Assembly (NCBI GenBank): GCA_963730315.1
Contig: CAVSRD010000006.1
Coordinates: forward strand, 62,001 to 126,000
DNA: 64,000 nt
Origin: VRUE01 sp963730315
Lineage (GTDB): Bacteria > Actinomycetota > Thermoleophilia > Solirubrobacterales > 70-9
Direction: 5' to 3'
A program made the translations under genes and the position numbers. Under the pieces are notes generated by a model. That model was not told the origin of the DNA, did not search any database, and worked only from the letters and a program-made list of their open reading frames with translations. Shown here piece by piece: positions 14,235 through 22,205 of the stretch (position 1 is its first letter; each line of letters opens with the position of its first letter).

Positions 14235-17003
14235 CTACGGCACGAACTGCTCCCGGAGCGTCGCTTCGCGCTTCACCTGGCCCACCTGTGTGGAAACCTG
14301 GTGGTAGTCGTCGGTGAGCCAGAGGCCGAGCTGGTTGCCGAACCACGGGCCCGACGGGTTGCCGCTCTCGCCACCGGGGATCACCTGGACCGCGTTGGGG
14401 TGGGATCGTCGCGCTTCGGCCACGAAGCGCCGCGCCGGCCCGCTCCCGAACATGAAGCCGTTCAGGGTCGAGGCGCGCGGGTTGTGCGACGACGCATCGA
14501 CCGCGTCGAAGCCGCCGTCGGTTGCGACCCCCGGCAGGCTCGGTCCGAGATCGGTGAAGCCCGCACCGGGCGGGAGCGAGAAGGGCCCGCCGAGCGGATG
14601 GCGGAAGACGATCCGGTGCAGCTTGCCCCAGCGGTAGTCGGCCTGGTCAGTCGAACCACCGAAGGCGGCTGCGAAGGCCGGGCTCGCAGCCAGGTCGAGC
14701 CCGTCCTTGAGGGCCTGCAGGATCGCCGTGTCGCGCTCGGCCGGACCGGCGAAGAATACGATGCCGGAGGCGCCGGTCCCGCCTCCTTCAAGCAGGTGCC
14801 GAAGGGCGCTCATCGCCTGATCGCCGCCCGGGAGGTATTCGCCCAGTCCCCGCGATTTGAGCGGCGCATCGACGATCTCGGACAGCGCGCGTCCGCGCCA
14901 CAGGCTGTAGATCGTGGCGGCGACGCTGGCGGAGATCTCCCCTTGGGTGGGCGAGGAGGGCATGCCCGGGGGGTCGCTTGCGTCGTAGCCCTCCGGGATT
15001 CCCGTCGGCGTCGAGAAGTCCCAGCCATCGAGCCGCCCGACGGCCTCCTGGACGTCCGGATCGGAGCCCAGGGCGGCAAGGCCGGCGGGCGCTCCGGGTT
15101 CCTGCGCTGCCTCGAGTGCAGCCGTGATGTAGGGGACCAGCACCTCGGCGTCGTTCAGCTTCACGTCCGCTTGGATCGACTGCATCTCGTTAAAGGAGAC
15201 CTTGCCGTCGGCGAGCGCCGCCTGGATTCGTTTGGTGATCCGGGCGTTGCGGTTGCCGTCGGAGTGGCCGGGAGTGATGTAGCGGATCCCGCCGCCCGGG
15301 CGGAGTTCGTTGAGCGGGTCGTTGTCGAAGGTCTGGCCGTTCGGGTCCTGGTTGGCGTTCGAGATCCAGCCGCGCGGCGGGTTGACCAGCCCGTCCATCT
15401 CGTCGAAGGGGAGGATTTTGTAGGGGAGCGCCTGATCCTCGGCAGGGGTGGGATCGGCGATCCACTCGTTGCCGCCGGTGCCGTTGCGGATGAAGTAGGG
15501 CGGCAGCCCGGCGACCGTCCCGGCCTGCAGATCCTCCCGCAGCGGGATCTCGCCGCTGGTCTTGTAGCCGATGTTGCCGCGGTCGTCGGCATACATCCAG
15601 TTCTGGGCCCCGACGTCGAAGTAGCGCTGCGCGTCGATCGCCTCCCCCACGGTCTTGGCTTGCGAGAGCAGGCGGAAGAAGTCGAGCTCGCGCGTGGGGC
15701 TGAAGCCCGCGTACTGGACGGAGAGCCCGGTGCCCCCCATGACGCTGATCAGCGGCCCGTCGTTGCGACGGGGTACGACGACGGTTGCCGGCGGCACACC
15801 GGCCGAGGGCGGCGCCACGACGAGGTCGTCCTGCGTCCCGCTGCCGGGCTGGTTGAACTGGAATTTCTCGGGAATGATCGTCGTCGGTTCCGGTTCGCCC
15901 ATATAGGTTGTCGCCACCGGGACACCTTCTTTCACGACCAGCTGCTCCTGGTAGACGTCGGTGACGTCGGTGGGGTTGACCGTCGACCCCCAGGACACGT
16001 GGCCATTGGTCCCCTGGACCATCAACGGCGTGCCGGGGAAGGTGACCCCGTACAGAGTCAGCTTGCCTTTCCCGGCAACGTCGATGCCGGTCTCGTAGAA
16101 CACGGACGGGGAGGACAGCGACAGATGCGGGTCATTGGCCACAATCGGCCGGCCGGTCGTGGTGTTCTTCCCGGAGACCACCCAGATGTTCGACCCTCGG
16201 TCGTCGGGTTCGGTCGGCAAGTTCGCGGCGTCTGCCTGCTTCAGCGCCTGCTTTGCGAGCGCGCCGATGCTGGGTGCGAGAAAGGCCGACGACCAATCGG
16301 GGCCTCCGTGGGTGCGGAGCGGCCCCGAGGTATCGCCGGGGAAGATCGACGGCGCCTGAGCAAACGGCGCGCTTCGGTTCACATCCTCCGAGAAGAGTTT
16401 CTGGCCGTCGAAGCCAAGCATTGCGCCGGCTTCCTGGTAGGCGATCAGGTGCTGGGTTCTCTCGATGTCGCCGAGATCGAAGGAGAGCCCGAACGCGAGC
16501 AGCTTTCCGACCGCGACCGAATCGAGCGGTGTCCATTGGGGCACGCTTGCCTTGGTCAGCTCCAGGGCCTGGTACTCGGAGGGAAGCGGGTTCGCGGCGA
16601 GCCACGCGTTGACCCCGTCCGCATACGCTTGAAGAGTCGCGACGCCCTCTGGCGATAGCGCAGCGAGCGATCGCACCGCCGCCCGGCGAAGGCCGAGCGT
16701 CCGCAGCTGCGCGTCGCTGGGGAGCGCACCCGGTCCGAGCAGCTCCGCCAGCGTGCCGCTCGCCTGGCGACGGCTCTGGTCCATCTGGAACAGCCGGTCC
16801 TGAGCGTGCAGGTACCCGACCATGAAGTAAGCGTCGTTCTCGCTACGCGCATAGACGTGGGGGACTCCTTGCCCGTCACGCACCACCTTGACCGGCTGCT
16901 CGAGGCCGGGGAGCCGATGCGCGCCCGGCGCGGCCACGGCGACGCTGGGAAGGGCGAGCATCACAGCCACGGCGACTGCGACTGGGACGAGACGGCGCTT
17001 CAT
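14235..17003 (-). CDS. Penicillin acylase family protein (secreted Ntn hydrolase)
   Basis: 922 residues from ATG 17003, which has an AAGGAGG box upstream; an in-frame upstream start at 17048 lacks support. A Sec signal peptide covers residues 1-25 (RRLVPVAVAVAVMLALPSVAVAA). The alpha chain has VRDGQGVPHVYARSENDAYF and LHAQDRLFQMD. After a spacer, DDRGS(271)NIWVVSG marks the expected autocleavage site, making Ser271 the N-terminal nucleophile of the beta chain. The family cleaves amides, including beta-lactam side chains, acyl-homoserine lactones and related acyl amides; specificity cannot be told. Acts outside the cell. Confidence 0.9.
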   Translation of the reverse strand: MKRRLVPVAVAVAVMLALPSVAVAAPGAHRLPGLEQPVKVVRDGQGVPHVYARSENDAYFMVGYLHAQDRLFQMDQSRRQASGTLAELLGPGALPSDAQLRTLGLRRAAVRSLAALSPEGVATLQAYADGVNAWLAANPLPSEYQALELTKASVPQWTPLDSVAVGKLLAFGLSFDLGDIERTQHLIAYQEAGAMLGFDGQKLFSEDVNRSAPFAQAPSIFPGDTSGPLRTHGGPDWSSAFLAPSIGALAKQALKQADAANLPTEPDDRGSNIWVVSGKNTTTGRPIVANDPHLSLSSPSVFYETGIDVAGKGKLTLYGVTFPGTPLMVQGTNGHVSWGSTVNPTDVTDVYQEQLVVKEGVPVATTYMGEPEPTTIIPEKFQFNQPGSGTQDDLVVAPPSAGVPPATVVVPRRNDGPLISVMGGTGLSVQYAGFSPTRELDFFRLLSQAKTVGEAIDAQRYFDVGAQNWMYADDRGNIGYKTSGEIPLREDLQAGTVAGLPPYFIRNGTGGNEWIADPTPAEDQALPYKILPFDEMDGLVNPPRGWISNANQDPNGQTFDNDPLNELRPGGGIRYITPGHSDGNRNARITKRIQAALADGKVSFNEMQSIQADVKLNDAEVLVPYITAALEAAQEPGAPAGLAALGSDPDVQEAVGRLDGWDFSTPTGIPEGYDASDPPGMPSSPTQGEISASVAATIYSLWRGRALSEIVDAPLKSRGLGEYLPGGDQAMSALRHLLEGGGTGASGIVFFAGPAERDTAILQALKDGLDLAASPAFAAAFGGSTDQADYRWGKLHRIVFRHPLGGPFSLPPGAGFTDLGPSLPGVATDGGFDAVDASSHNPRASTLNGFMFGSGPARRFVAEARRSHPNAVQVIPGGESGNPSGPWFGNQLGLWLTDDYHQVSTQVGQVKREATLREQFVP

Positions 17004-17415
17004 TGCAATCCTCCTTGCTCGATGTCGAGACCTGGGCATTCCCCCCAAGGACCCAGCGCGGGGAAGCGACCCGGCTCCCCAGCTTTCCCTGTTGCTCTAT
17101 CAACGTTAGCGCGCCCCTCGATTTGCGCAACACAGGACGGTCGGTTTGACGTCTCGTCGTGATCCACGGAGTTGAGCCTGGCAGCGCGAGCAATCTCGCC
17201 GACGGTGCTTCAACCCCTTCTCGCCCTTCTCGGAAGCACCCCCGCCAGCTGGCGGGTAATCCCGGGACCCGGGCGTGCTGAGCGAACGGTACGGGACCGG
17301 CGTCTGGGTCGAGGCGCAGCATGAGACGGAGCTGAAAGAGCTGGTCGCCGCCGTGCAGGCGGCGATCGGCGGAATTGCTCTCCCCGTAGGGACCTACCGT
17401 TGACAAGGAGCTGAG
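17004..17415. other. 412-bp gap without a convincing gene; possible decayed coding tail
   Basis: The gap contains the promoter side of the penicillin-acylase gene, one copy of the dispersed hairpin repeat (17208-17236) and a short plus-strand open stretch at 17260-17403. The latter reads naturally as a protein C terminus (YGTGVWVEAQHETELKELV ... VGTYR, then TGA) but has no credible start or ribosome-binding site. I regard it as a possible remnant. Nothing else is recognisable. Confidence 0.35.
17208..17236 (+). repeat. Dispersed hairpin repeat, copy 1
   Basis: Contains CCCCTTCTCGCCCTTCTCGG followed by AAG. This matches copy 2 at 18208-18237 in 22 of 23 consecutive positions. In this copy the right arm of the hairpin has been altered (AAGCACC instead of AAGGGCG). 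Confidence 0.55.
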
Positions 17416-17649
17416 CTAGGAGGGATTGGCGAAACGACTAGCGAAACGCCCCGTTCGGTATCGGTGCAGCGCTATGACGGCCCAAATGGCCTCGACAACC
17501 CCAAATGGCCACGTTCCAGCGAGGAACCCGTAGATGCTGGACAGCCCACAGCCGAAGGCGAAGCCGAGAACGAACCGCCTGTGCCGACGCTCAAGCGCGT
17601 ACATGGCCATCATGAACGTCACGGCGCTGGCTCCGAAGGCGGTGAGCAC
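17416..17649 (-). CDS. Small conserved membrane protein
   Basis: 77 residues with hydrophobic segments at about 1-17 (LTAFGASAVTFMMAMYALE) and 27-62 (VLGFAFGCGLSSIYGFLAG, then WPFGVVEAIWAVIAL), separated by a basic turn (RRHRRF). I recall near-identical short proteins widely in actinobacteria, without function. The clean frame, membrane pattern and basic C terminus (HRYRTGRFASRF) support a real gene despite its position among remnants. Confidence 0.7.
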   Translation of the reverse strand: MLTAFGASAVTFMMAMYALERRHRRFVLGFAFGCGLSSIYGFLAGTWPFGVVEAIWAVIALHRYRTGRFASRFANPS

Positions 17650-17805
17650 AGGCCGCAGTTTGGCAGTCGGCTAAGCCGTGAGCGGCGTTCGCGCCCTCGC
17701 CAGGGCGCAGGACCTTCTGGAGGGCGGGCGTGCCATCGCTGACAGATTCAGCGTCCAGCCCGGGACTACTTCAAGAATCCGAGTCAGTTCTCACGGCCGG
17801 GTGGG

Positions 17806-18090
17806 CTAGCGGGCCCGCGGCGGCCGGGCGTGGGTTTCCAGCCAGTCAAAGACGCGTTCGTTGCGACGCTGAGGGGCCATCGGCTCGCAGTGCAGCTCGG
17901 CGCCTTCGGCGATCGTGAACTCGAGCAGGGTGCTCTGCTTGCGAAGCCACTCGTGCAGGGTCCTGGCCTGACCGGGCCAGAACTGCTCGCGCTGGGCCGA
18001 GAGGATTCCGACTGGACAGGAGATGCGGTTGGCGTCAGCGCGGCTGAGAACGAACTTCTGCGCCAGTTTCATTTTCTCGTAGCCGTCGAC
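17806..18090 (-). pseudogene. C-terminal fragment of an alpha/beta hydrolase
   Basis: The frame downstream of an in-frame TAG reads VDGYEKMKLAQKFVLSRAD, then CPVGILSAQREQFWPGQART, and ends with LLEFTIAEGAELHCEPMAPQ and RNERVFDWLETH. This is the C-terminal third of acyl-peptidase-like alpha/beta hydrolases, where the His of ELHCEP is the usual catalytic base. No nucleophile elbow is present upstream and the reading is closed by the stop before 18090, so the gene is truncated. An ATG at 18072 opens 88 codons but could not give an active enzyme. Confidence 0.65.
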
Positions 18091-18207
18091 CTAGCCGTAG
18101 ACCGATTCGGCCGTGGCACGGCATTTGGCTCTACAGGGGCGTTTCCGGCGAAATAGCGCTGCTAAACGGTGACTTTCGCATTTACCGAAGCGCCCCGCCC
18201 GATACCG

Positions 18208-18245
18208 CTTTCGACCCCTTTTCGCCCTTCTCGGAAGGGCGGAAC
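18208..18245 (+). repeat. Dispersed hairpin repeat, copy 2
   Basis: Holds the perfect inverted repeat CGCCCTT-CTCGG-AAGGGCG. Left flank matches copy 1; the right side (CCTTCTCGGAAGGGCG followed by GGAACCGGGGCG) matches copy 3 with two mismatches in about 27 bases. Lies between a hydrolase fragment and the TAP-type hydrolase gene. Confidence 0.6.
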
Positions 18246-18278
18246 CGGGGCGGACTCGGCGAACGCCAGCCTAGGAGG

Positions 18279-19874
18279 TCACTGGTCCGCACCGAGTGGC
18301 TGCCCGAATTCCGGGTCGAACGGCTGCCGGTCAGAGTGGCAGAGGGTCCCGCGCGGTGGGGTGGCGAGTTCGACCAGATAGCTGCTGGTCGCACGTTCGA
18401 CGCAAGTGCTGGGGTCGAGGGGGCTGGTGTGGCTGTAGCCCTCGTGGGTCAACAGCACGGCGTTGCCGAGCCGGCGAGCGCTGCGGCGAGCGTTGGCGTA
18501 AGGCGTGTTCGGGTCGTGGGTGGTGCCGATCACCAGGATCGGGTTCTTGGTTGTCGCGTCCCAGGGCCCGGTGTAGCGATCTTCGCTGCGGACGGGCCAG
18601 GAGGCGCAGGGCGCCCACCGCCACCAGCTGAGCACCGGTCCGTAGGTATAGCTGACCCGGGTCAGCCGGCCTACAACTCTCCGCCACGCCCGGGGGCCGC
18701 GCCGTGCCGGGCTGTCCACGCAGATAAGCGCCACGGCAGGTAAACCGGGGGTGAGCGTCTGGGAGGAGAACACATCCGTCAGCACCCGACCCCTCGTCGC
18801 CAGGTCTGAGCCGTCGCCGCGCACGGCTGCATTGAGTTGAGCAGCCATTGCCGGCCACTCCGCCGGCCCGGCGCTCATGTCGACCACGATCGCCGAGAGG
18901 GCATCGCCGTAGGTCAGCTCGCCAGGCGGCGAGGCGGATGGTGCCGGGATCGGAGCGCTCCGCAGCCGCGCCAGCAACCGACTCGCTCGCCTGGTCACCG
19001 GCTCGCCGTGGCCCGCCAGCGCGCAGCGGCCAGGTCCGGCGCGCTGGCACAGGGACAGAAAGCCGGCGAACGCTCGATCCGTATAGCGCAGCTCGTTCGC
19101 GTAGCCGGCTTCGTTGCCCCGGGTGTAGGTGATCGGGTCGACGACGCCGTCCAGCACCATCGCCCGCACCCGCTGCGGGTACATGTTTGCGTAGGTCTGG
19201 CCGATCAGGGTGCCCGCCGAGACGCCGAGGTAGGTGAGCCGCCCGTCGCCGACCAGCCGGCGCAGGTGATCGAGGTCCCGGGCGGTGTCGGCAAGGGAGA
19301 TATGGCGGAGGAGAGCTCCGCTCACCTCGCTGCAGCGGTGGGCGAGCGCGGCGGTCTTGCGCACATAGCGCCGCGAGGCCTCGCTCGTGGTCGGAATCGA
19401 CCAGCCGCGGAAGAATGCCTCCCGGCGCTTCTCGCTACGAAAGCAACGCACGTGGGTGCTTTCGCCGGCGCCCCGGATGTCCCAGCCGACGACATCGAAT
19501 CGCCCCTGGCCCAAGGCGTCGAGAGTCCCGCCGTCTTCTCTCACCCTCTGAACCGAGCCAGCCGGGCCGCCCGGGTTGATGAACAGCGATCCGATCCGCC
19601 GTTCGGGCCGGCTGGCCAGGTGGCGGATCACGGCGAGCCTGATCTTGCGCCCGCGGGGGCGGTCCCAGTTCAGCGGCACTCGCGCGCGCGCGCACTGCAG
19701 ACGCTTGCCACAGCGGTGCCAAGAGATGCCGTGCTTTGCGGCTGTGCCGGACGGAGTCGATCCCTGGGTCGCGGCCGCGGCACGCGCCGCGATGATCAGC
19801 ACAAACACCCAGACCAGCGCTGACAGCGCCACCAGCAGCCTCGGCGAGGGCTTCTCGCCGGATCCATGCGCCAT
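18279..19874 (-). CDS. Secreted TAP-type alpha/beta hydrolase (S33 family)
   Basis: 531 residues. A signal peptide/membrane anchor lies at about residues 11-35 (LLVALSALVWVFVLIIAARA). The alpha/beta hydrolase core shows the oxyanion region NPGGPAGS, RFDVVGWDIRGAGEST and a nucleophile elbow G-V-S-A-G in which Ser replaces the usual GxSYG context. A TAP-like C-terminal domain carries the acid and base: GTTHDPNTPY (Asp) and GYSHTS (His). Homologues are extracellular tripeptidyl aminopeptidases and related hydrolases of Streptomyces type. Natural substrate unknown. Confidence 0.88.
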   Translation of the reverse strand: MAHGSGEKPSPRLLVALSALVWVFVLIIAARAAAATQGSTPSGTAAKHGISWHRCGKRLQCARARVPLNWDRPRGRKIRLAVIRHLASRPERRIGSLFINPGGPAGSVQRVREDGGTLDALGQGRFDVVGWDIRGAGESTHVRCFRSEKRREAFFRGWSIPTTSEASRRYVRKTAALAHRCSEVSGALLRHISLADTARDLDHLRRLVGDGRLTYLGVSAGTLIGQTYANMYPQRVRAMVLDGVVDPITYTRGNEAGYANELRYTDRAFAGFLSLCQRAGPGRCALAGHGEPVTRRASRLLARLRSAPIPAPSASPPGELTYGDALSAIVVDMSAGPAEWPAMAAQLNAAVRGDGSDLATRGRVLTDVFSSQTLTPGLPAVALICVDSPARRGPRAWRRVVGRLTRVSYTYGPVLSWWRWAPCASWPVRSEDRYTGPWDATTKNPILVIGTTHDPNTPYANARRSARRLGNAVLLTHEGYSHTSPLDPSTCVERATSSYLVELATPPRGTLCHSDRQPFDPEFGQPLGADQ

Positions 19875-20140
19875 TCGGCTATATGAGAAGCGGGAGTTGA
19901 TTTCGGCAATCCCTCGCCTGCGAGTAAAAGTGTACTGGCGCCCAGGACCCGAACTGCGGGTGCTCCGGCGCCTCGCTACGCCATTCCCCGGTGCCCTAGG
20001 ACCGCCCGGACTCCGAGGCCGCTCAGGTGATTGACAGGTCGCTTGAGCCGCTCCGCGCCTCCGCCTAAAGAGGGCTGGGTTTGCATAGACACACAGACTT
20101 ACCTGAGCATCGGCGAGCGGCCGACGGCTCGGTGCAGCTA

Positions 20141-20365
20141 CTACTCCGAGGAGTCCTCGAAGTGTTGAACTGACATGTCGGAGCCCGGGAAGACCTCGGA
20201 CTCGTGGCCGTCACTCCACCGCACCAGGTAAGGCGGCGCGCCATTGTCACCTAGAACCTTCAGGATCTCGCCGTCGCGCGGCAGTTCCCCTTGGTGGTGC
20301 CCCCGGACCACGAGGCGATCGCCTGGGGCCGCTCGCAATCTTGATTCGTCAGCTGAAGCCATCAT
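20141..20365 (-). CDS. DUF1918 domain protein
   Basis: 74 residues from ATG 20365; a second ATG follows directly. The fold is a small SH3-like barrel: PGDRLVVRGHHQGELPRDGE, EILKVLGDNGAPPYLVRW, then DGHESEVFPGSD. This matches the DUF1918 pattern, common in actinobacteria and of unknown function. The frame stays open upstream to 20632, but that part is the reverse of tRNA and flanking sequence and is not coding. An AAGGGA lies just ahead of the chosen start. Confidence 0.85.
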   Translation of the reverse strand: MMASADESRLRAAPGDRLVVRGHHQGELPRDGEILKVLGDNGAPPYLVRWSDGHESEVFPGSDMSVQHFEDSSE

Positions 20366-20485
20366 CGTCCCTTCCATCCGCTGAGCTCCATTGTCGAGAC
20401 GGCGGGGAGAGCGCGCATCCGTGAGGATCCCGGATTCGCCCAATGCAGTGGCTCTCGGCCCTTCGCTGACGCGGGGTTGCCCGGT

Positions 20486-20512
20486 CCTTCTCGGAAGGGC
20501 GTAATCGGGGCG
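20486..20512 (+). repeat. Dispersed hairpin repeat, copy 3
   Basis: CCTTCTCGGAAGGGCG followed by TAATCGGGGCG matches the right side of copy 2 in 25 of 27 positions and retains the hairpin core. It lies about 60 bases from the tRNA-Arg gene. Confidence 0.55.
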
Positions 20513-20573
20513 CGACCCGTACCGCCCGGCTGTGCCGATCCGCAGAACGTCGCGATTACCAGGGAATTCGTAG

Positions 20574-20647
20574 CGCGCCCGACAGGATTCGAACCTGTGA
20601 CCTTCGGTTTCGTAGACCGACGCTCTATCCAACTGAGCTACGGGCGC
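20574..20647 (-). tRNA. tRNA-Arg (ACG)
   Basis: The minus strand begins GCGCCCGTAGCTCAGTTGGA, with a complete cloverleaf: 7-bp acceptor GCGCCCG/CGGGCGC, anticodon loop CTACGAA with anticodon ACG, T-loop GGTTCGAATCC, discriminator G. CCA is not encoded. 74 nt. Confidence 0.95.
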
Positions 20648-20689
20648 GGGGTGGGGCCGGCTGGCCCCTGTCGTGGGGATTCTATGGGG

Positions 20690-21487
20690 TCAGCGGCCTT
20701 CGAACTCGGCGTTGCCGGGACCCTGCTCGAGGAAGGTCTTGACGGCGCGCTGCAGGTCCTCGGTGGCGAAGAGGTCGGCGGCGTCCTCGCGGACCGCGTC
20801 GTCGGCGGCGGGGATGCCGCCCTCGCGGAAGCGGCGGAGGATGTGCTTGGTCATCGCGTGGGCGCGGGTCGGGCCGGCGGCGAGGTCGGCGGCGAAGGCG
20901 CGGGCGCGCTCGTCGAAGCCGTCGTCCTCGAAGAGGAGGTTGACGACGCCCCAGCGCTCCATCTCCTCGGCGCCGAACAGCTCGCCGCTCATCACGAAGT
21001 GGCGGGCGCGGCCGCTGCCGGCGCGCTCCGCGAGGCGCTGCGTGCCGCCCATCGACGGGGTCAGGCCGACCACTTTCTCGACCAGGCCGAACTTGGCCGA
21101 GCGGGCGGCAACGATCAGGTCGCAGCCGAGCGCCAGCTCGAATGCCGCAGTCAGGGTGAGCGCGTGCGCGGCGAAGACGACCGGCAGCGGCAGTGCTTCG
21201 ACCCTTTCGACCGTGCCGATCAGCTCGTCCCAGAGCCGGCTGCCGGTCTCCGGCGTCAGGGTCTCGAACTCGTGCACGTCGACCCCGCCGGAGACGGCGC
21301 GTCCCTCGGCGCGGAAGAGCAGCGCCCGCGGCGGATCGGCCTCGATCGCCTCGATCACGGCCTGCAGGCCCTCGAACATCTCCCGGTCGAAGAGGTTGAG
21401 CGGCGGCTTGTCGAAGGTTGCGACCGCGAGGGCGCCCTCGTCGCGCTCGAGGCGAACCGCGCCGGAGTCAGTCACGTCGTCCCCCAT
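20690..21487 (-). CDS. Enoyl-CoA hydratase/isomerase family protein
   Basis: 265 residues. Crotonase-fold features: ATFDKPPLNLFDREMFEGL at the N terminus, the first oxyanion segment ALLFRAEGRAVSGGVDVHEF, and the second AAHALTLTAAFELALGCDLI, in which the usual AxGxGxEL glycine pattern is partly replaced by leucine/threonine. The region FGLVEKVVGLTPSMGGTQRL holds the position of the second catalytic glutamate. The C-terminal helices are complete. It should act on acyl-CoA, but the unusual oxyanion residues make the exact reaction uncertain. The stop lies 43 bases past the tRNA-Arg 5' end on the same strand. Confidence 0.85.
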   Translation of the reverse strand: MGDDVTDSGAVRLERDEGALAVATFDKPPLNLFDREMFEGLQAVIEAIEADPPRALLFRAEGRAVSGGVDVHEFETLTPETGSRLWDELIGTVERVEALPLPVVFAAHALTLTAAFELALGCDLIVAARSAKFGLVEKVVGLTPSMGGTQRLAERAGSGRARHFVMSGELFGAEEMERWGVVNLLFEDDGFDERARAFAADLAAGPTRAHAMTKHILRRFREGGIPAADDAVREDAADLFATEDLQRAVKTFLEQGPGNAEFEGR

Positions 21488-21532
21488 TCTTCACCCGCGC
21501 GACAATAGAGGGGTCGAGCAAAGGAGGGAATC

Positions 21533-22187
21533 GTGCGGATCGCGGTCCTGGGCACCGGAACAGTTGGGAAGACGATCGGCTCGAAGCTGGTCGAGCTGGG
21601 ACACGAGGTGACGATCGGCTCGCGCTCGCCCGACAACGCGGCCCTGCTCGAGTGGGTCGGCGAGGCCGGCGCGCGGGGAAACGGCGGCACTTTCGCCGAC
21701 GCGGCGGCCGCGGGCGAGCTGGTCTTCAACTGCACGGCAGGCGGGGCCTCGCTCGAAGCCCTCGCCGCAGCCGGAGCCGAGAACCTCGCCGGCAAGACGC
21801 TGATCGACGTCGCCAACCCGCTCGACTTCTCGCAGGGGATGCCGCCGACCCTCTCGGTCTGCAACGACGACAGCCTCGGCGAGCGGATCCAGGCTGCCTT
21901 CCCGCAGGCGCGAGTCGTGAAGGCGCTGAACACGGTCAACGCGGCGGTCATGGTCGCTCCGGACAGCGTGCCCGGCGATCACAACCTGTTCGTCTGCGGT
22001 GAGCGACGCCGCCGCCAAGTCGGAGGCCACCGCGCTGCTGGAGAGCTTCGGCTGGCCGCGCGACGCGCTGATCGACCTCGGCGACATCAGCGCCGCGCGC
22101 GGCCCCGAGATGTACCTGCCGCTGTGGCTGCGGTTGATGGGCTCGCTGGGGACCGCCCAGTTCAACATCGCGGTCCGCGTGCCCTAA
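21533..22187 (+). pseudogene. NADPH-dependent F420 reductase-like protein, split by one extra base
   Basis: The first frame (21533-~22000) is an intact Rossmann N terminus (MRIAVLGTGTVGKTIGSKL, then ELGHEVTIGSRSP) through ALNTVNAAVMVAPD and FVCG. Reading then shifts by one base near 22001, and the second frame continues perfectly with DAAAKSEATALLESFGW and GPEMYLPLWLRLMG to the stop at 22187. Removing one G gives a normal ~217-residue protein of the F420H2:NADP oxidoreductase/NAD-binding COG2085 type. Either a recent loss-of-function mutation or a base-calling error. Confidence 0.8.
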
Positions 22188-22205
22188 ACCGCCCCGCCGA
22201 AGGCC

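Noticed and set aside
14004..16658. 884-codon plus-strand frame
   Set aside because: Shadow of the penicillin acylase gene, which has a signal peptide, ribosome-binding site and catalytic serine.
20031..20060. TTGACA at 20031 as a promoter
   Set aside because: No acceptable -10 box lies 16-18 bases downstream, and the nearest gene reads the other way.
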